A stretch of DNA of 64,000 bases from Paenibacillus marchantiae. Lineage in GTDB: Bacteria > Bacillota > Bacilli > Paenibacillales > Paenibacillaceae. The stretch is from contig NZ_CP118270.1 of NCBI RefSeq assembly GCF_028771845.1, positions 4,712,001 through 4,776,000 of the forward strand, given 5' to 3'. Under the pieces are notes generated by a model. It was not told where the DNA came from and did not search any database. It was given only the letters and a program-made list of their open reading frames with translations. Made by a program: the position numbers and the translations under genes. Of the stretch, positions 1 to 8,680 are shown piece by piece. Each line of letters begins with the position of its first letter. The stretch's first letter is position 1.

Positions 1-25
1 ATGACAATTGTGATATCTGTAGACA

Positions 26-31
26 TATAAT
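26..31 (+). promoter_or_regulatory. Candidate -10 box of the ArsR-type gene
   Basis: TATAAT lies 13 bases before the start codon of the first gene, with AGAGGTGA as ribosome binding site in between. No good -35 box with normal spacing is visible, since the window begins here. Autoregulation by the ArsR-type product is possible but only inferred. Confidence 0.35.
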
Positions 32-43
32 AGAGGTGAAACC

Positions 44-346
44 ATGGGACAAAAAGCGATATCTATTTTTCAAACCTGCATCCCCTTATTCCAGGTACTT
101 AGCGACAATCATCGTCAGGCGATATTACTTGCTCTTAGTGAGAAGGGCAGCATGACAGTGAATGAAATTACAGAGCAGTTCAGCCTATCCCGGCCTGCTA
201 TATCTCATCATCTCAAGTTATTGCTTGAAAAAGGGCTCATCTCCGTAGAACAGAAGGGCACACAACGATATTATTCCGCTTCATTAAGGTCCTCGGTAGA
301 GCTGTTGAAGGAACTGGTTGGCGCGTTGGAAGAAGAGTGCTTATAA
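44..346 (+). CDS. ArsR/SmtB-type winged-helix transcriptional regulator
   Basis: This 100-aa cytoplasmic protein has the length and layout of the ArsR family. Helices at residues 15-45 lead into a helix-turn-helix around residues 46-66 (SLSRPAISHHLKLL), followed by a wing with GLISVEQKGTQRYY. The family binds operator palindromes as a dimer and often releases on metal or stress signals. The usual metal-binding ELCVCDL-type motif is absent; only Cys16 and Cys99 are present, so the signal is unknown. It is followed after 88 bases by an aldehyde dehydrogenase gene on the same strand, with a perfect palindrome between them, so control of that gene is a reasonable inference. The start is supported by AGAGGTGA upstream. 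Confidence 0.85.
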   Translation: MGQKAISIFQTCIPLFQVLSDNHRQAILLALSEKGSMTVNEITEQFSLSRPAISHHLKLLLEKGLISVEQKGTQRYYSASLRSSVELLKELVGALEEECL

Positions 347-359
347 GCAAGAGTTGTTA

Positions 360-375
360 ACATGCCTAGGCATGT
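360..375 (+). repeat. Perfect 16-bp palindrome between arsR-like gene and aldehyde dehydrogenase
   Basis: ACATGCCTAGGCATGT is a perfect dyad without a loop and without a following T-run, so it is not a typical terminator. Its position between a winged-helix regulator and the next gene fits an operator. This is inference only. Confidence 0.4.
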
Positions 376-434
376 GGGCTAAATGTTCGTATGTTTAAAC
401 GAATCATCATTAACTCGAAGAGGAGTTGTATTAT

Positions 435-1835
435 ATGAGTGTCATGCAGGAATTAAGCGCACATGAAGTCGAAGAAATTTTACAGCAGCAACGGCAGTTT
501 TTTCGCTCAGGGGCTACTCGTTCGGCCGAGTCTCGCATTACACATTTAACCCGGTTGAAACAGGCGATTCAGAAGTATGAGTCCCGTCTTACTGAGGCGC
601 TCTATCAGGATTTGGGCAAGAGTGAGTTCGAATCGTATACTACAGAGATTGGATTCATGCTGGATAGTATCACGCACACCATTCGGCAAGTGAAGAAATG
701 GGTCAAGCCGGTCAAAGTCAAAACCCAATTCACGCTGATCGGGTCGAAAAGTTATATCATTCCTGAGCCTTATGGTGCGGTATTGATTATTGGACCTTTT
801 AACTATCCATTCCAGCTGTTAATTGAACCCCTGGTTGGTGCGTTGGCAGCAGGCAATACGGCAGTCCTCAAAGCATCAGAGAACACACCAGCCGTCTCAG
901 CTGTTATTCGCGAGATGATTAGCTCGGTATTCGAACCAGCATACGTTCACGTGGTCGAAGGAGCCAAAGACACCACCACGGCGCTTATTAATTCGCCTTT
1001 TGACTATATCTTTTTTACAGGAAGTGTACCCGTTGGCAAAATTGTCATGGAGGCCGCTGCCAAAAATCTCGTTCCAGTGACGCTGGAGCTTGGCGGTAAA
1101 AGTCCAGTCATCGTGGATAAGCATGCAGATATCAAAGTGGCTGCACAGCGTATTATATGGGGGAAACTGCTCAATACGGGTCAGACCTGCATCGCTCCGG
1201 ATTATCTTCTTGTGCATGAACAGGTGAAAGATTCGTTGATCTCCGAAATGAAAGCAGCAGTGGAAATGTTCTTTGGCACAGATATTCAGCATAATCGAGA
1301 TTATGGGCGAATCGTCAACAAGGCGCATTTCAAACGTCTCACTACCCTTATTGAACGCGATCAAGCCCTCGTCATCTATGGTGGTCAATCCGATGAGGAA
1401 GACCGCTTTATTGAACCGACATTTATTGATGCTGAATCGTGGGAAGCGGCAACGATGGAAGACGAAATTTTTGGTCCGATTCTGCCGATTATCAGTTATT
1501 CCTATATTGATGAGGCGATTGCAGGAATTGAGAAGCGGCCGAAACCGCTGGCGCTATATCTCTTTACATCAGATACACAACTACAAGATAAAGTGATGCG
1601 CGAGGTTTCTTTTGGGGGAGGATGCATTAACGATACGATTACCCATGTAGCCAACCCACGTCTGCCTTTTGGAGGGGTAGGACATTCCGGTCTTGGTTCA
1701 TATCACGGGCGTTATAGCCTGGAGACCTTCTCTCATATGAAAAGTGTGCTCAAAAAGAGCACCAGATTGAACTTGTCGATTTTATATCCGCCATACGATA
1801 ACAAGCTGAAGACGATTAAACGTCTTTTGAAATAA
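435..1835 (+). CDS. Class 3-like NAD(P)-dependent aldehyde dehydrogenase (YwdH-like)
   Basis: It is expected to oxidise aldehydes (fatty or aromatic) to acids in the cytoplasm. The 466-aa length fits ALDH class 3 (about 450-490). Visible marks are the cofactor-binding PYGAVLIIGPFNYPF near residue 110, LELGGKSP with the general base Glu218, and the catalytic Cys252 in NTGQTCIAPD. The conserved EEIFGPILP motif occurs as DEIFGPILP, and LPFGGVGHSG is near the C-terminus. A longer frame begins at a TTG at 426, but AGGAG at 420-424 sits at proper distance for the ATG at 435, which I chose. The gene stands alone between the ArsR-type regulator and a convergent AraC gene. The exact substrate cannot be told. 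Confidence 0.92.
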   Translation: MSVMQELSAHEVEEILQQQRQFFRSGATRSAESRITHLTRLKQAIQKYESRLTEALYQDLGKSEFESYTTEIGFMLDSITHTIRQVKKWVKPVKVKTQFTLIGSKSYIIPEPYGAVLIIGPFNYPFQLLIEPLVGALAAGNTAVLKASENTPAVSAVIREMISSVFEPAYVHVVEGAKDTTTALINSPFDYIFFTGSVPVGKIVMEAAAKNLVPVTLELGGKSPVIVDKHADIKVAAQRIIWGKLLNTGQTCIAPDYLLVHEQVKDSLISEMKAAVEMFFGTDIQHNRDYGRIVNKAHFKRLTTLIERDQALVIYGGQSDEEDRFIEPTFIDAESWEAATMEDEIFGPILPIISYSYIDEAIAGIEKRPKPLALYLFTSDTQLQDKVMREVSFGGGCINDTITHVANPRLPFGGVGHSGLGSYHGRYSLETFSHMKSVLKKSTRLNLSILYPPYDNKLKTIKRLLK

Positions 1836-1902
1836 AAGAGAACCGGCGTTTAATCATATACAACGTAGAGGCCATACTGGAATGATCTTCAATGGATGAA
1901 GC

Positions 1903-2814
1903 TCATTCCGGAACAGGCTGTTCCTGTCTGTAGCGTGTGGGTGATATCCCTGACCAGCGCTTGAATTGACGACTGAAATGGGCAATATCCTTGTAACCTA
2001 ACATGGCAGCGATGTTCTGAACCGAAAGCTTGGGGTTACCCAGCAGAACTTTGGCTTCATGCAGAACCATTTCAGATAAATATACACGTGGAGACTGACC
2101 ATACACCTGCCGAAATACACGGTTACAATGCGAGGAACTGATGCCCAGCTCTGCTGCAATATCATCAATGCCATAATGGCTGTCGGACTCACGTCCCTGC
2201 TTGAACTGCTGACTTACCAGTCCTTGCAGCCTATTACGAATTTGATGGGCAAGTTCGATCTTTTCATATCCGTCCGTAAACATTTGAGCTGCTTCCTGAG
2301 AGACAGCCTCCCATAAATGGCCGAACAACTCAAATACCGCCGATTGCAGCTGCATGCGCTGCACCATCGTACTCGCCGCCCGGTTATCCGCAGAAGACAT
2401 TAATTTGCGAAGTACAGGCTCGATCTGGTGGGTAACCGGACTATCTGCATCGAACAAAACCTGCTTGATTCGTGCAAGCAAAGAGAGAAATAACTGATCA
2501 TCGATATCAAAATGCATGCAAAAATACGTAAACCCCTTGCCGTTATGGCTCAGGCTGGAATGAGTGCTTCCTGGAGGAATCAGGAGCAATTCGCCAGCCT
2601 TTTGAATATACAGTTTGCCGTTCACGGTCATATATTGTTCGCCTTCTGTTACATAATTCAGCTCATATTGTGGATGTTCGTGAGCTGGATAATCCCAATC
2701 CGCGCCGACACTTCGCAAATGTATAGCGAACAAATTCACCGTTGTTTGTACATCTGGGTAAAACACCTCATGCATACTCTCTCCCAGAGCGGGAGGCAAA
2801 TAGGTGGAAGACAT
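1903..2814 (-). CDS. AraC-family regulator of the xyloside genes
   Basis: The 303-aa protein has an N-terminal cupin sensor domain (HEHPQYELNYVTEGEQYMTVNGK around residues 42-65, with the usual LIPPGSTH strand) and a C-terminal double helix-turn-helix (IAAELGISSSHCNRVFRQ and IAAMLGYKDIAHFSRQFKRWSGISP) typical of sugar-responsive AraC regulators. It is transcribed away from the GH52/GH67 genes, with the shared 176-base intergenic region carrying cre-like sites and a 21-base-spaced direct repeat. It most likely activates those genes in response to a xylan-derived sugar (inferred). AAGGGGGT precedes the ATG. A hairpin (GGAATGA/TCATTCC, 1879-1909) overlaps its stop codon and may help end transcription from both sides. 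Confidence 0.9.
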   Translation of the reverse strand: MSSTYLPPALGESMHEVFYPDVQTTVNLFAIHLRSVGADWDYPAHEHPQYELNYVTEGEQYMTVNGKLYIQKAGELLLIPPGSTHSSLSHNGKGFTYFCMHFDIDDQLFLSLLARIKQVLFDADSPVTHQIEPVLRKLMSSADNRAASTMVQRMQLQSAVFELFGHLWEAVSQEAAQMFTDGYEKIELAHQIRNRLQGLVSQQFKQGRESDSHYGIDDIAAELGISSSHCNRVFRQVYGQSPRVYLSEMVLHEAKVLLGNPKLSVQNIAAMLGYKDIAHFSRQFKRWSGISPTRYRQEQPVPE

Positions 2815-2844
2815 GGAAGACCCCCTTAATAAAAATAGAAACAG

Positions 2845-2860
2845 ATGTAACCGCTTTATT
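2845..2860 (+). promoter_or_regulatory. cre-like site in the araC leader
   Basis: The sequence matches the catabolite-responsive consensus WTGNAANCGNWNNCWW at 15 of 16 positions. It lies between a minus-strand TATAAT (2864-2869) and the araC start, where bound CcpA would block araC transcription. CcpA control is inferred. Confidence 0.5.
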
Positions 2861-2907
2861 TATATTATAGTCTATTAGCTTGATTTGGGTAAATATCCGA
2901 TTGATTT

Positions 2908-2937
2908 GACCATGGTCTACGGTGGAATGCCCATGGT
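2908..2937 (+). promoter_or_regulatory. Candidate AraC operator: CCATGGT direct repeat
   Basis: CCATGGT occurs at 2910-2916 and again at 2931-2937, exactly 21 bases apart, the first inside the palindrome GACCATGGTC. AraC-family activators often bind direct repeats two helical turns apart upstream of the target promoter. The site lies between the divergent araC gene and the GH52 gene. Confidence 0.4.
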
Positions 2938-2949
2938 AGGATGGGGCTA

Positions 2950-2965
2950 ATGAAAACGTATGCAA
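2950..2965 (+). promoter_or_regulatory. cre site upstream of the beta-xylosidase gene
   Basis: ATGAAAACGTATGCAA agrees with WTGNAANCGNWNNCWW at all 16 positions. It ends 25 bases before the GH52 start codon, a position suited to glucose repression by CcpA of the xyloside operon. Binding itself is inferred. Confidence 0.6.
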
Positions 2966-2990
2966 ACCATTTTGAGAGGGGTCATCGTTC

Positions 2991-5216
2991 ATGAGCACAT
3001 CCAAGTCCATCTTTTATAATGCCCATCACTCACCGATCGGGGCTTTTGCCAGCTTTACGCTTGGATACAAAGGAGCCAAAGGCGGACTAGGCCTGGAGCT
3101 TGGCAAGCCAGCAGATCAGAATATATATATCGGTTTACAATCTCGCGACAGTGAGAACTACGAAGCTTTACCATTTTTCGAAGCCGTTGAAGATGCAAGC
3201 GTTCGATATGATGTAGAGAAAGTGGACAATTCGGATTCAGATCAGGTGTCTTCGGCCTCGACAGAAAATGGATTGAGCACACCAGCGGCAGCACAGGGAA
3301 CACGCCCGCTAATTTCAGCGTTCCGCGATGAAGAGATTACGCGTGAGTTTACTTCGGGAACAGATACGTGGACGGCGGGTGATCTGACTTTCCGTATTTA
3401 CTCACCTGTGCGTCCTGTACCCGAACCGCTGAGTGGCGATCGTGAAGCAATAATGGATGCGCTTGTGCCTGCTGTGCTGGTGGAGATAACAATTGATAAC
3501 ACGCAAGGACGCCAGTCGCGTAAAGCATATTTTGGCTACCAGGGAAATGATCCTTACTCAGCCATGCGTATCATCGGAGGACCTGAGGGTGGGGCATTAA
3601 CCGGGGTTGGACAAGGTCGCCTAACTGCCATTTTATCTGCGGATGAGGGTCTATGGCCTGCTCGAGGATTTACATTGGAGAAGATATTGCAGGAGAAACA
3701 TCGTGAGAATCTGGCCTTCGGTCTAGGTGAAACAGCTGCGTTGTTGATGGACGTTCCCGCCGGAGAGAAGCGTACGTACCAATTTGCCGTCTGTTTTTAT
3801 CGCGGCGGGATCGTTACTTCGGGTATGGACACGACCTATTGGTATACACGTTATTTTGCAGATATCCAGGAAGCCGGGAAATATGCGCTTAACCGTTTCA
3901 ACGAGCTGACTGCTTCCTGTAAGGAAATTGAGCAACGTCTCGGAGTAGCTGCTTTGAGTGAAGATCAGTCATTTATGCTTGCCCATTCCATTCACAGCTA
4001 TTATGCAAGTACACAACTGCTGGATGCGGATGGAGAGCCGTTCTGGATCGTAAATGAAGGTGAATACCGGATGATGAATACACTCGATCTGACCGCAGAT
4101 CAGTTGTATTTTGAACTTGCCTTAAACCCTTGGACCGTGCGTAACGAGTTAGAGTGGTTTGTGAAACGCTACAGTTATACAGATCAAGTGCGGTTCCCGG
4201 GCGAAGAGAAAGAATATCCGGGCGGCATTACGTTCACGCATGATATCGGCGTAGCCAATGTATTCTCACGTCCAGGGCACTCGGCGTATGAGCTCGTGGG
4301 TATTGATGACTGCTTCTCGCAAATGAGCCACGAGGAACTGGTCAACTGGCTCTGCTGTGCAACTGTATATATTGAACAGACGCAGGATCGGGAATTTGTT
4401 AAGGAGATGCTGCCCGTCATTCGGGATTGCTTCGAAAGCATGTTAAACCGGGATCATCCAGATGAACACCAACGCAATGGTCTAATGGGGCTGGATAGCA
4501 GTCGTACCAAGGGCGGAGCCGAGATTACCACTTACGACAGCCTGGATGTGTCACTTGGACAATCCCGCAACAACATCTATCTGGCAGGCAAATGCTGGGC
4601 CGTCTATGTTGCACTGGAGAAGCTGTTCGCTGCAGAGAAGCTGGCTGAATTGTCTCATCATGCAGGACGTCAGGCGGATCGCTGTGCAGCCAGTATAGCA
4701 GCCCAGTTAACCGACGGTGGCTACATTCCGGCAGTGATCGCCGAAAATAATGATTCCCGCATCATTCCAGCCATTGAAGGCTTGGTGTTCCCATACTTCA
4801 CCGGCTGTGAAGGCGCGCTGGATGTAAATGGCCGTTTCGGGCCTTACCTGCAAGCGCTTCGGACCCATTTTAAAACAGTTCTTGTCCCTGGTACTTGTCT
4901 GTTTGAAGATGGAGGCTGGAAGCTATCCTCTACGAGCAATAACTCATGGCTCAGCAAAATATATCTATCCCAATTCATCGCACGAGAACTGCTGGGCGTG
5001 GAATGGGATGAAATAGGGAAGGCTTCTGACGCTGCTCATGTAAACTGGCTGCTGCATCCAGAGGAATCCTACTGGTGTTGGAGTGACCAGATCCTGGCCG
5101 GTGTGGCGGTCGGAAGCAAGTATTACCCGCGCGGTGTAACATCGATTCTATGGCTGCTCGAAGGCAAAGGTAATCGTCTGGAACAGATCTATGCCAGCAA
5201 GGAGGCTGTACAATGA
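2991..5216 (+). CDS. GH52 beta-xylosidase
   Basis: GH52 enzymes are retaining beta-xylosidases that release xylose from short xylo-oligosaccharides in the cytoplasm. The N-terminus FYNAHHSPIGAFASFTLG is a family signature. Compared with the 705-aa Geobacillus enzyme (nucleophile Glu335, acid/base Asp495), the same spacing here gives Glu356 in IVNEGEYRMMNT and Asp516 in TTYDSLDVSLGQ, both conserved. At 741 aa it is slightly longer, mostly through an acidic insert around residues 76-104 (SDSDQVSSASTENG). There is no signal peptide, so oligomers must be imported, yet no transporter gene is beside it. It overlaps the GH67 start by 4 bases (ATGA), showing translational coupling. AGAGGGG precedes the ATG. 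Confidence 0.95.
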   Translation: MSTSKSIFYNAHHSPIGAFASFTLGYKGAKGGLGLELGKPADQNIYIGLQSRDSENYEALPFFEAVEDASVRYDVEKVDNSDSDQVSSASTENGLSTPAAAQGTRPLISAFRDEEITREFTSGTDTWTAGDLTFRIYSPVRPVPEPLSGDREAIMDALVPAVLVEITIDNTQGRQSRKAYFGYQGNDPYSAMRIIGGPEGGALTGVGQGRLTAILSADEGLWPARGFTLEKILQEKHRENLAFGLGETAALLMDVPAGEKRTYQFAVCFYRGGIVTSGMDTTYWYTRYFADIQEAGKYALNRFNELTASCKEIEQRLGVAALSEDQSFMLAHSIHSYYASTQLLDADGEPFWIVNEGEYRMMNTLDLTADQLYFELALNPWTVRNELEWFVKRYSYTDQVRFPGEEKEYPGGITFTHDIGVANVFSRPGHSAYELVGIDDCFSQMSHEELVNWLCCATVYIEQTQDREFVKEMLPVIRDCFESMLNRDHPDEHQRNGLMGLDSSRTKGGAEITTYDSLDVSLGQSRNNIYLAGKCWAVYVALEKLFAAEKLAELSHHAGRQADRCAASIAAQLTDGGYIPAVIAENNDSRIIPAIEGLVFPYFTGCEGALDVNGRFGPYLQALRTHFKTVLVPGTCLFEDGGWKLSSTSNNSWLSKIYLSQFIARELLGVEWDEIGKASDAAHVNWLLHPEESYWCWSDQILAGVAVGSKYYPRGVTSILWLLEGKGNRLEQIYASKEAVQ

Positions 5217-7363
5217 GCAACACAACCGTTCAATCCATTATCTCCGGCCCGCAATATGATGCGTGGCTTGGATATCTTCAAAGTCAATCCGCAGTGAAAG
5301 GGGCCGCCAAAAAGACAGCCCCCGTCTGGAGCCATACCGTGACTGTGGCGGAAGATCAGGAAATCATATCAACAGCATCAGCCGAGCTGACTCAGGGACT
5401 AGATAAGCTGTTTGGCATCAAACCGAAAGTTAATCAGGAAACTGTCAGTCAAGTGAGCAAGTCGGATTCAGCCCACCAGGAGGCACAAGGGATCTGGCTT
5501 GGCACATGGACAGGTTCAGAAGCCGTGGCTCAGGCCTTCAGCGACACGGAACGCTCTACTGTGCAGGGAGAAGGTTATATTATCCGCGAAGATAAAGAGC
5601 AGGGTAGGCTGTTTATTGGTTCTGAAACCCCTCAAGGTGTTCTATATGGTACTTTTCATTTGTTGAGAGAACTTGTTCTGGAGCAAGAAAACTCAAACGA
5701 AGTGCATCCTGCTGAGGGTAGATTAAGCTACATTTCAGAGCAGCCTGTTAATGCATTACGCATGATCAATCAGTGGGATAATGTGGACGGAAGCATTGAG
5801 CGTGGTTATGCTGGAAAATCCATTTTCTATGACAATGGAGAATTCACTCGTGACCTCGGGCGTATTCGAGATTATGCCAGATTGCTCGCTTCTACAGGCC
5901 TTAACGCCATTTCAATCAATAACGTCAACGTTCATCAGCGTGAGAGCCTGTTCCTGACGGAACGTTTCCTGGGTGATGTTGCGAAGGTTGCTGCCCAATT
6001 CAGAGCGTACGGTATCCGATTGTTCCTTAGCGCCAACTACGCTAGTCCGATCGAGATTGGTGGATTGCTTACGGCAGATCCGCTGGATGAACAGGTCCGT
6101 GAATGGTGGAACATTCAGACAGCCAAGGTGTATGCGGCAATCCCGGATTTTGGCGGCTATCTGATCAAAGCGGATTCCGAAAATCGGCCAGGACCCTTCA
6201 CATATAACCGTGATCATGCCGATGGAGCGAACATGCTGGCCGAGGCACTTCGCCCGTTTGGTGGACTGGTAATATGGCGCTGCTTCGTCTATAACTGTAA
6301 ACAAGACTGGCGTGACCGCTCCACGGATCGTGCACGGGCGGCATATGACCACTTCAAACCACTGGATGGCCGATTTGCGGATAACGTCATTTTGCAGATC
6401 AAGAATGGGCCAATGGACTTTCAGGTTCGCGAGGCCGTATCTCCACTGTTCGGAGCAATGGAGAACACAAATCAGGTATTGGAGTTCCAGATTACGCAAG
6501 AGTATACGGGTCAGCAGCGGCATCTGTGTTATCTGATTCCACAGTGGAAAGAAGTATTGGATTTTGATACGTTCGCCAAGGGGCCGGGTTCTGAAATCAA
6601 ACGCATTGCTGACGGTTCTCTGTACAACAGGCCCTACAGCGGCTTTGCCGCAGTATCCAATATCGGTGCAGATGCTTGCTGGACAGGACATCCGCTCGCT
6701 CAGGCGAATCTATATGGATATGGAAGACTTGCTTGGAATCCAGAGCTGTCATCGGAAGAGATTGCGGAGGAGTGGGTCAGACTTACATTCGGACATGACG
6801 AAGAGGTCGTTCGTCTAATCTCTGGCATGCTTTTGAATTCACTCCATATCTATGAAAGTTATACGGCACCGCTCGGTGTAGGCTGGATGGTTAATCCGGA
6901 GCACCATTATGGGCCTAATGTGGATGGCTATGAATATTCCAAGTGGGGCACGTATCATTTTGCCGATTGTGATGGCATTGGTGTGGACCGGACAATGAGC
7001 AGTGGAACAGGATACACTTCCCAATACCACCGCGAAAATGCCGAAAGATATGAATCCGTAGATTCCTGTCCGGACGAGCTGCTATTATTTTTCCACCATG
7101 TCCCGTATACGCATGTTCTGAATTCTGGCAAAACGGTCATTCAGCACATTTATGATACACATTTTGATGGAGCAGAGCAGGCGAAAGCATTAGCACAGAC
7201 CTGGAGACAGTTGGAAGGCAAGATTGATTCAAATGTATTTGATAAGGTGTCTGCGTTACAGGCAGGGCAGGCGGAGCACGCCAAGGAATGGCGAGATATG
7301 ATCAATACGTACTTCTATCGCAAAAGTGGTATTGCAGATAAACAAGGAAGAACGATATATTAA
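5213..7363 (+). CDS. aguA: GH67 alpha-glucuronidase
   Basis: This enzyme removes 4-O-methyl-glucuronic acid from the ends of aldouronic acids left after glucuronoxylan digestion, in the cytoplasm. The 716-aa protein shows the family blocks ALRMINQWDNVDGSIERGYAG near residue 182 and the inverting catalytic residues: acid Glu323 in IKADSENRPGPF, and the pair Asp402 (NGPMDFQVRE) and Glu424 (QVLEFQITQEY). It is somewhat longer than the usual 680 aa, from extra residues in the N-terminal domain. Start codon overlap with the GH52 gene indicates one transcript. The two enzymes together finish off glucuronoxylan fragments. A long minus-strand frame inside it is a codon-bias shadow. Confidence 0.96.
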   Translation: MSNTTVQSIISGPQYDAWLGYLQSQSAVKGAAKKTAPVWSHTVTVAEDQEIISTASAELTQGLDKLFGIKPKVNQETVSQVSKSDSAHQEAQGIWLGTWTGSEAVAQAFSDTERSTVQGEGYIIREDKEQGRLFIGSETPQGVLYGTFHLLRELVLEQENSNEVHPAEGRLSYISEQPVNALRMINQWDNVDGSIERGYAGKSIFYDNGEFTRDLGRIRDYARLLASTGLNAISINNVNVHQRESLFLTERFLGDVAKVAAQFRAYGIRLFLSANYASPIEIGGLLTADPLDEQVREWWNIQTAKVYAAIPDFGGYLIKADSENRPGPFTYNRDHADGANMLAEALRPFGGLVIWRCFVYNCKQDWRDRSTDRARAAYDHFKPLDGRFADNVILQIKNGPMDFQVREAVSPLFGAMENTNQVLEFQITQEYTGQQRHLCYLIPQWKEVLDFDTFAKGPGSEIKRIADGSLYNRPYSGFAAVSNIGADACWTGHPLAQANLYGYGRLAWNPELSSEEIAEEWVRLTFGHDEEVVRLISGMLLNSLHIYESYTAPLGVGWMVNPEHHYGPNVDGYEYSKWGTYHFADCDGIGVDRTMSSGTGYTSQYHRENAERYESVDSCPDELLLFFHHVPYTHVLNSGKTVIQHIYDTHFDGAEQAKALAQTWRQLEGKIDSNVFDKVSALQAGQAEHAKEWRDMINTYFYRKSGIADKQGRTIY

Positions 7364-7445
7364 TCTGGATACGAGAGTATATAAAACAGTCGGATCTTCT
7401 TCGGAGGAAAGAACAACGTTGACATACACGAGAAGGAGGGAACAT

Positions 7446-8513
7446 ATGGGAGATCATCAATTACCCGAAACTATGAAGGCTGCTGTCATGACAGAGCCGG
7501 GGCACATCATCATTGAAGAACAGGCTGTACCACAGCCGGCTGAAGACGAAGTGCTCATTCAGGTGATGGCCGTTGGCGTCTGCGGATCGGATGTGCATTA
7601 TTTTGAACATGGTAGAATTGGCCGATTTGTAGTTGAGAAACCGATTATACTTGGACATGAATGTGCAGGTATTGTAGCGGCTGTAGGCTCAAGAGTTTCA
7701 CGGTTGAAAGAAGGAGATCGGGTAGCCATTGAGCCCGGGGTAACCTGCGGACGATGCACGGCATGCAAAGAAGGTCGTTATAATCTGTGTCCCGACGTGC
7801 AATTTCTGGCGACGCCTCCGGTGGATGGGGCATTTGTACAGTACATGACCATTCGTGAAGATATGGTTTTCCCGATCCCGGATCATCTGTCTTTTGAAGA
7901 GGCAGCCATGAATGAACCTTTCTCGGTTGGCATTCATGCTGCAAGACGCAGTAAACTGGCTCCGGGCACTACACTTGCCATTATGGGCATGGGGCCTGTT
8001 GGATTGATGGCCGTTGCAGCTGCCAAATCGTTTGGCGTAGAACGCATCATCGTCACCGATCTGGAGGAAGTGCGGTTAGAGGCTGCTCGTCGTATGGGCG
8101 CAACCCATACCATTAATGTACGGAACGAGGATGCACAGGCGGTGATCCGTGAGTTAACGAACGGCGTCGGTGTAGATACGGCTTGGGAAACTGCGGGGAA
8201 TCCGAAGGCGCTTCAGTCGGCATTATATTCGCTCCGGCGAGGAGGCAAGCTTGCTATTGTAGGACTGCCTGCACAGGACGAAATTGCCTTGAATGTTCCT
8301 TTTATCGCGGACAACGAGGTGGATATATACGGAATCTTCCGTTACGCCAATACGTATCCGGCGGGAATTGAATTTCTGAGTTCAGGCCAGCATGATGTAA
8401 TGTCCCTGATTACTGACCGTTATTCGCTTGAGGAGACGCAGCAGGCCATGGAACGGGCATTGCACAACAAAAGTGGCAGTCTGAAAGTGATGGTGTATCC
8501 GAACGGCAAATGA
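7446..8513 (+). CDS. Zinc-dependent polyol dehydrogenase (xylitol/sorbitol dehydrogenase type)
   Basis: This medium-chain dehydrogenase (355 aa) probably interconverts a polyol such as xylitol with its ketose using NAD. Visible are the catalytic-zinc block GVCGSDVHYFEHGRIG and GHECAG near residues 35-70, the four-cysteine structural zinc loop CGRCTACKEGRYNLC near 100-114, and the dinucleotide fold GMGPVGLM near 178. An in-frame TTG lies 120 bases upstream but would overlap aguA; AAGGAGGGAAC directly before 7446 decides the start. It follows the xylan genes by 82 bases and precedes a terminator, so it likely ends the GH52-GH67 operon. Substrate specificity within the sorbitol dehydrogenase group is uncertain. 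Confidence 0.9.
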   Translation: MGDHQLPETMKAAVMTEPGHIIIEEQAVPQPAEDEVLIQVMAVGVCGSDVHYFEHGRIGRFVVEKPIILGHECAGIVAAVGSRVSRLKEGDRVAIEPGVTCGRCTACKEGRYNLCPDVQFLATPPVDGAFVQYMTIREDMVFPIPDHLSFEEAAMNEPFSVGIHAARRSKLAPGTTLAIMGMGPVGLMAVAAAKSFGVERIIVTDLEEVRLEAARRMGATHTINVRNEDAQAVIRELTNGVGVDTAWETAGNPKALQSALYSLRRGGKLAIVGLPAQDEIALNVPFIADNEVDIYGIFRYANTYPAGIEFLSSGQHDVMSLITDRYSLEETQQAMERALHNKSGSLKVMVYPNGK

Positions 8514-8525
8514 ATCTAGTTCAAA

Positions 8526-8555
8526 GGAGCCCTGATATTTAGGGCTTCTTTTTTT
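8526..8555 (+). terminator. Rho-independent terminator of the xyloside operon
   Basis: A GGAGCCCT / AGGGCTTC stem with a 7-base loop is followed by TTTTTTT, directly after the dehydrogenase stop codon. Confidence 0.85.
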
Positions 8556-8680
8556 GTATTTTTCGCCATAAAAGGATTAAATAAGCTTCCATAACGTGGT
8601 ATAATGCTTGAAGATTTTAATATATAAAATGATACACACCAAATGGGTTAATCAGCATCTAGCGAAAGGAACTAAAGGTT

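Noticed and set aside
897..1388. A 163-codon minus-strand frame inside the aldehyde dehydrogenase gene
   Set aside because: It overlaps a conserved enzyme core and has no ribosome site or known motif.
5912..6691. A 259-codon open frame on the minus strand inside the alpha-glucuronidase gene
   Set aside because: It lies fully within a well-conserved GH67 coding region, shows no recognisable domain, and results from codon bias.
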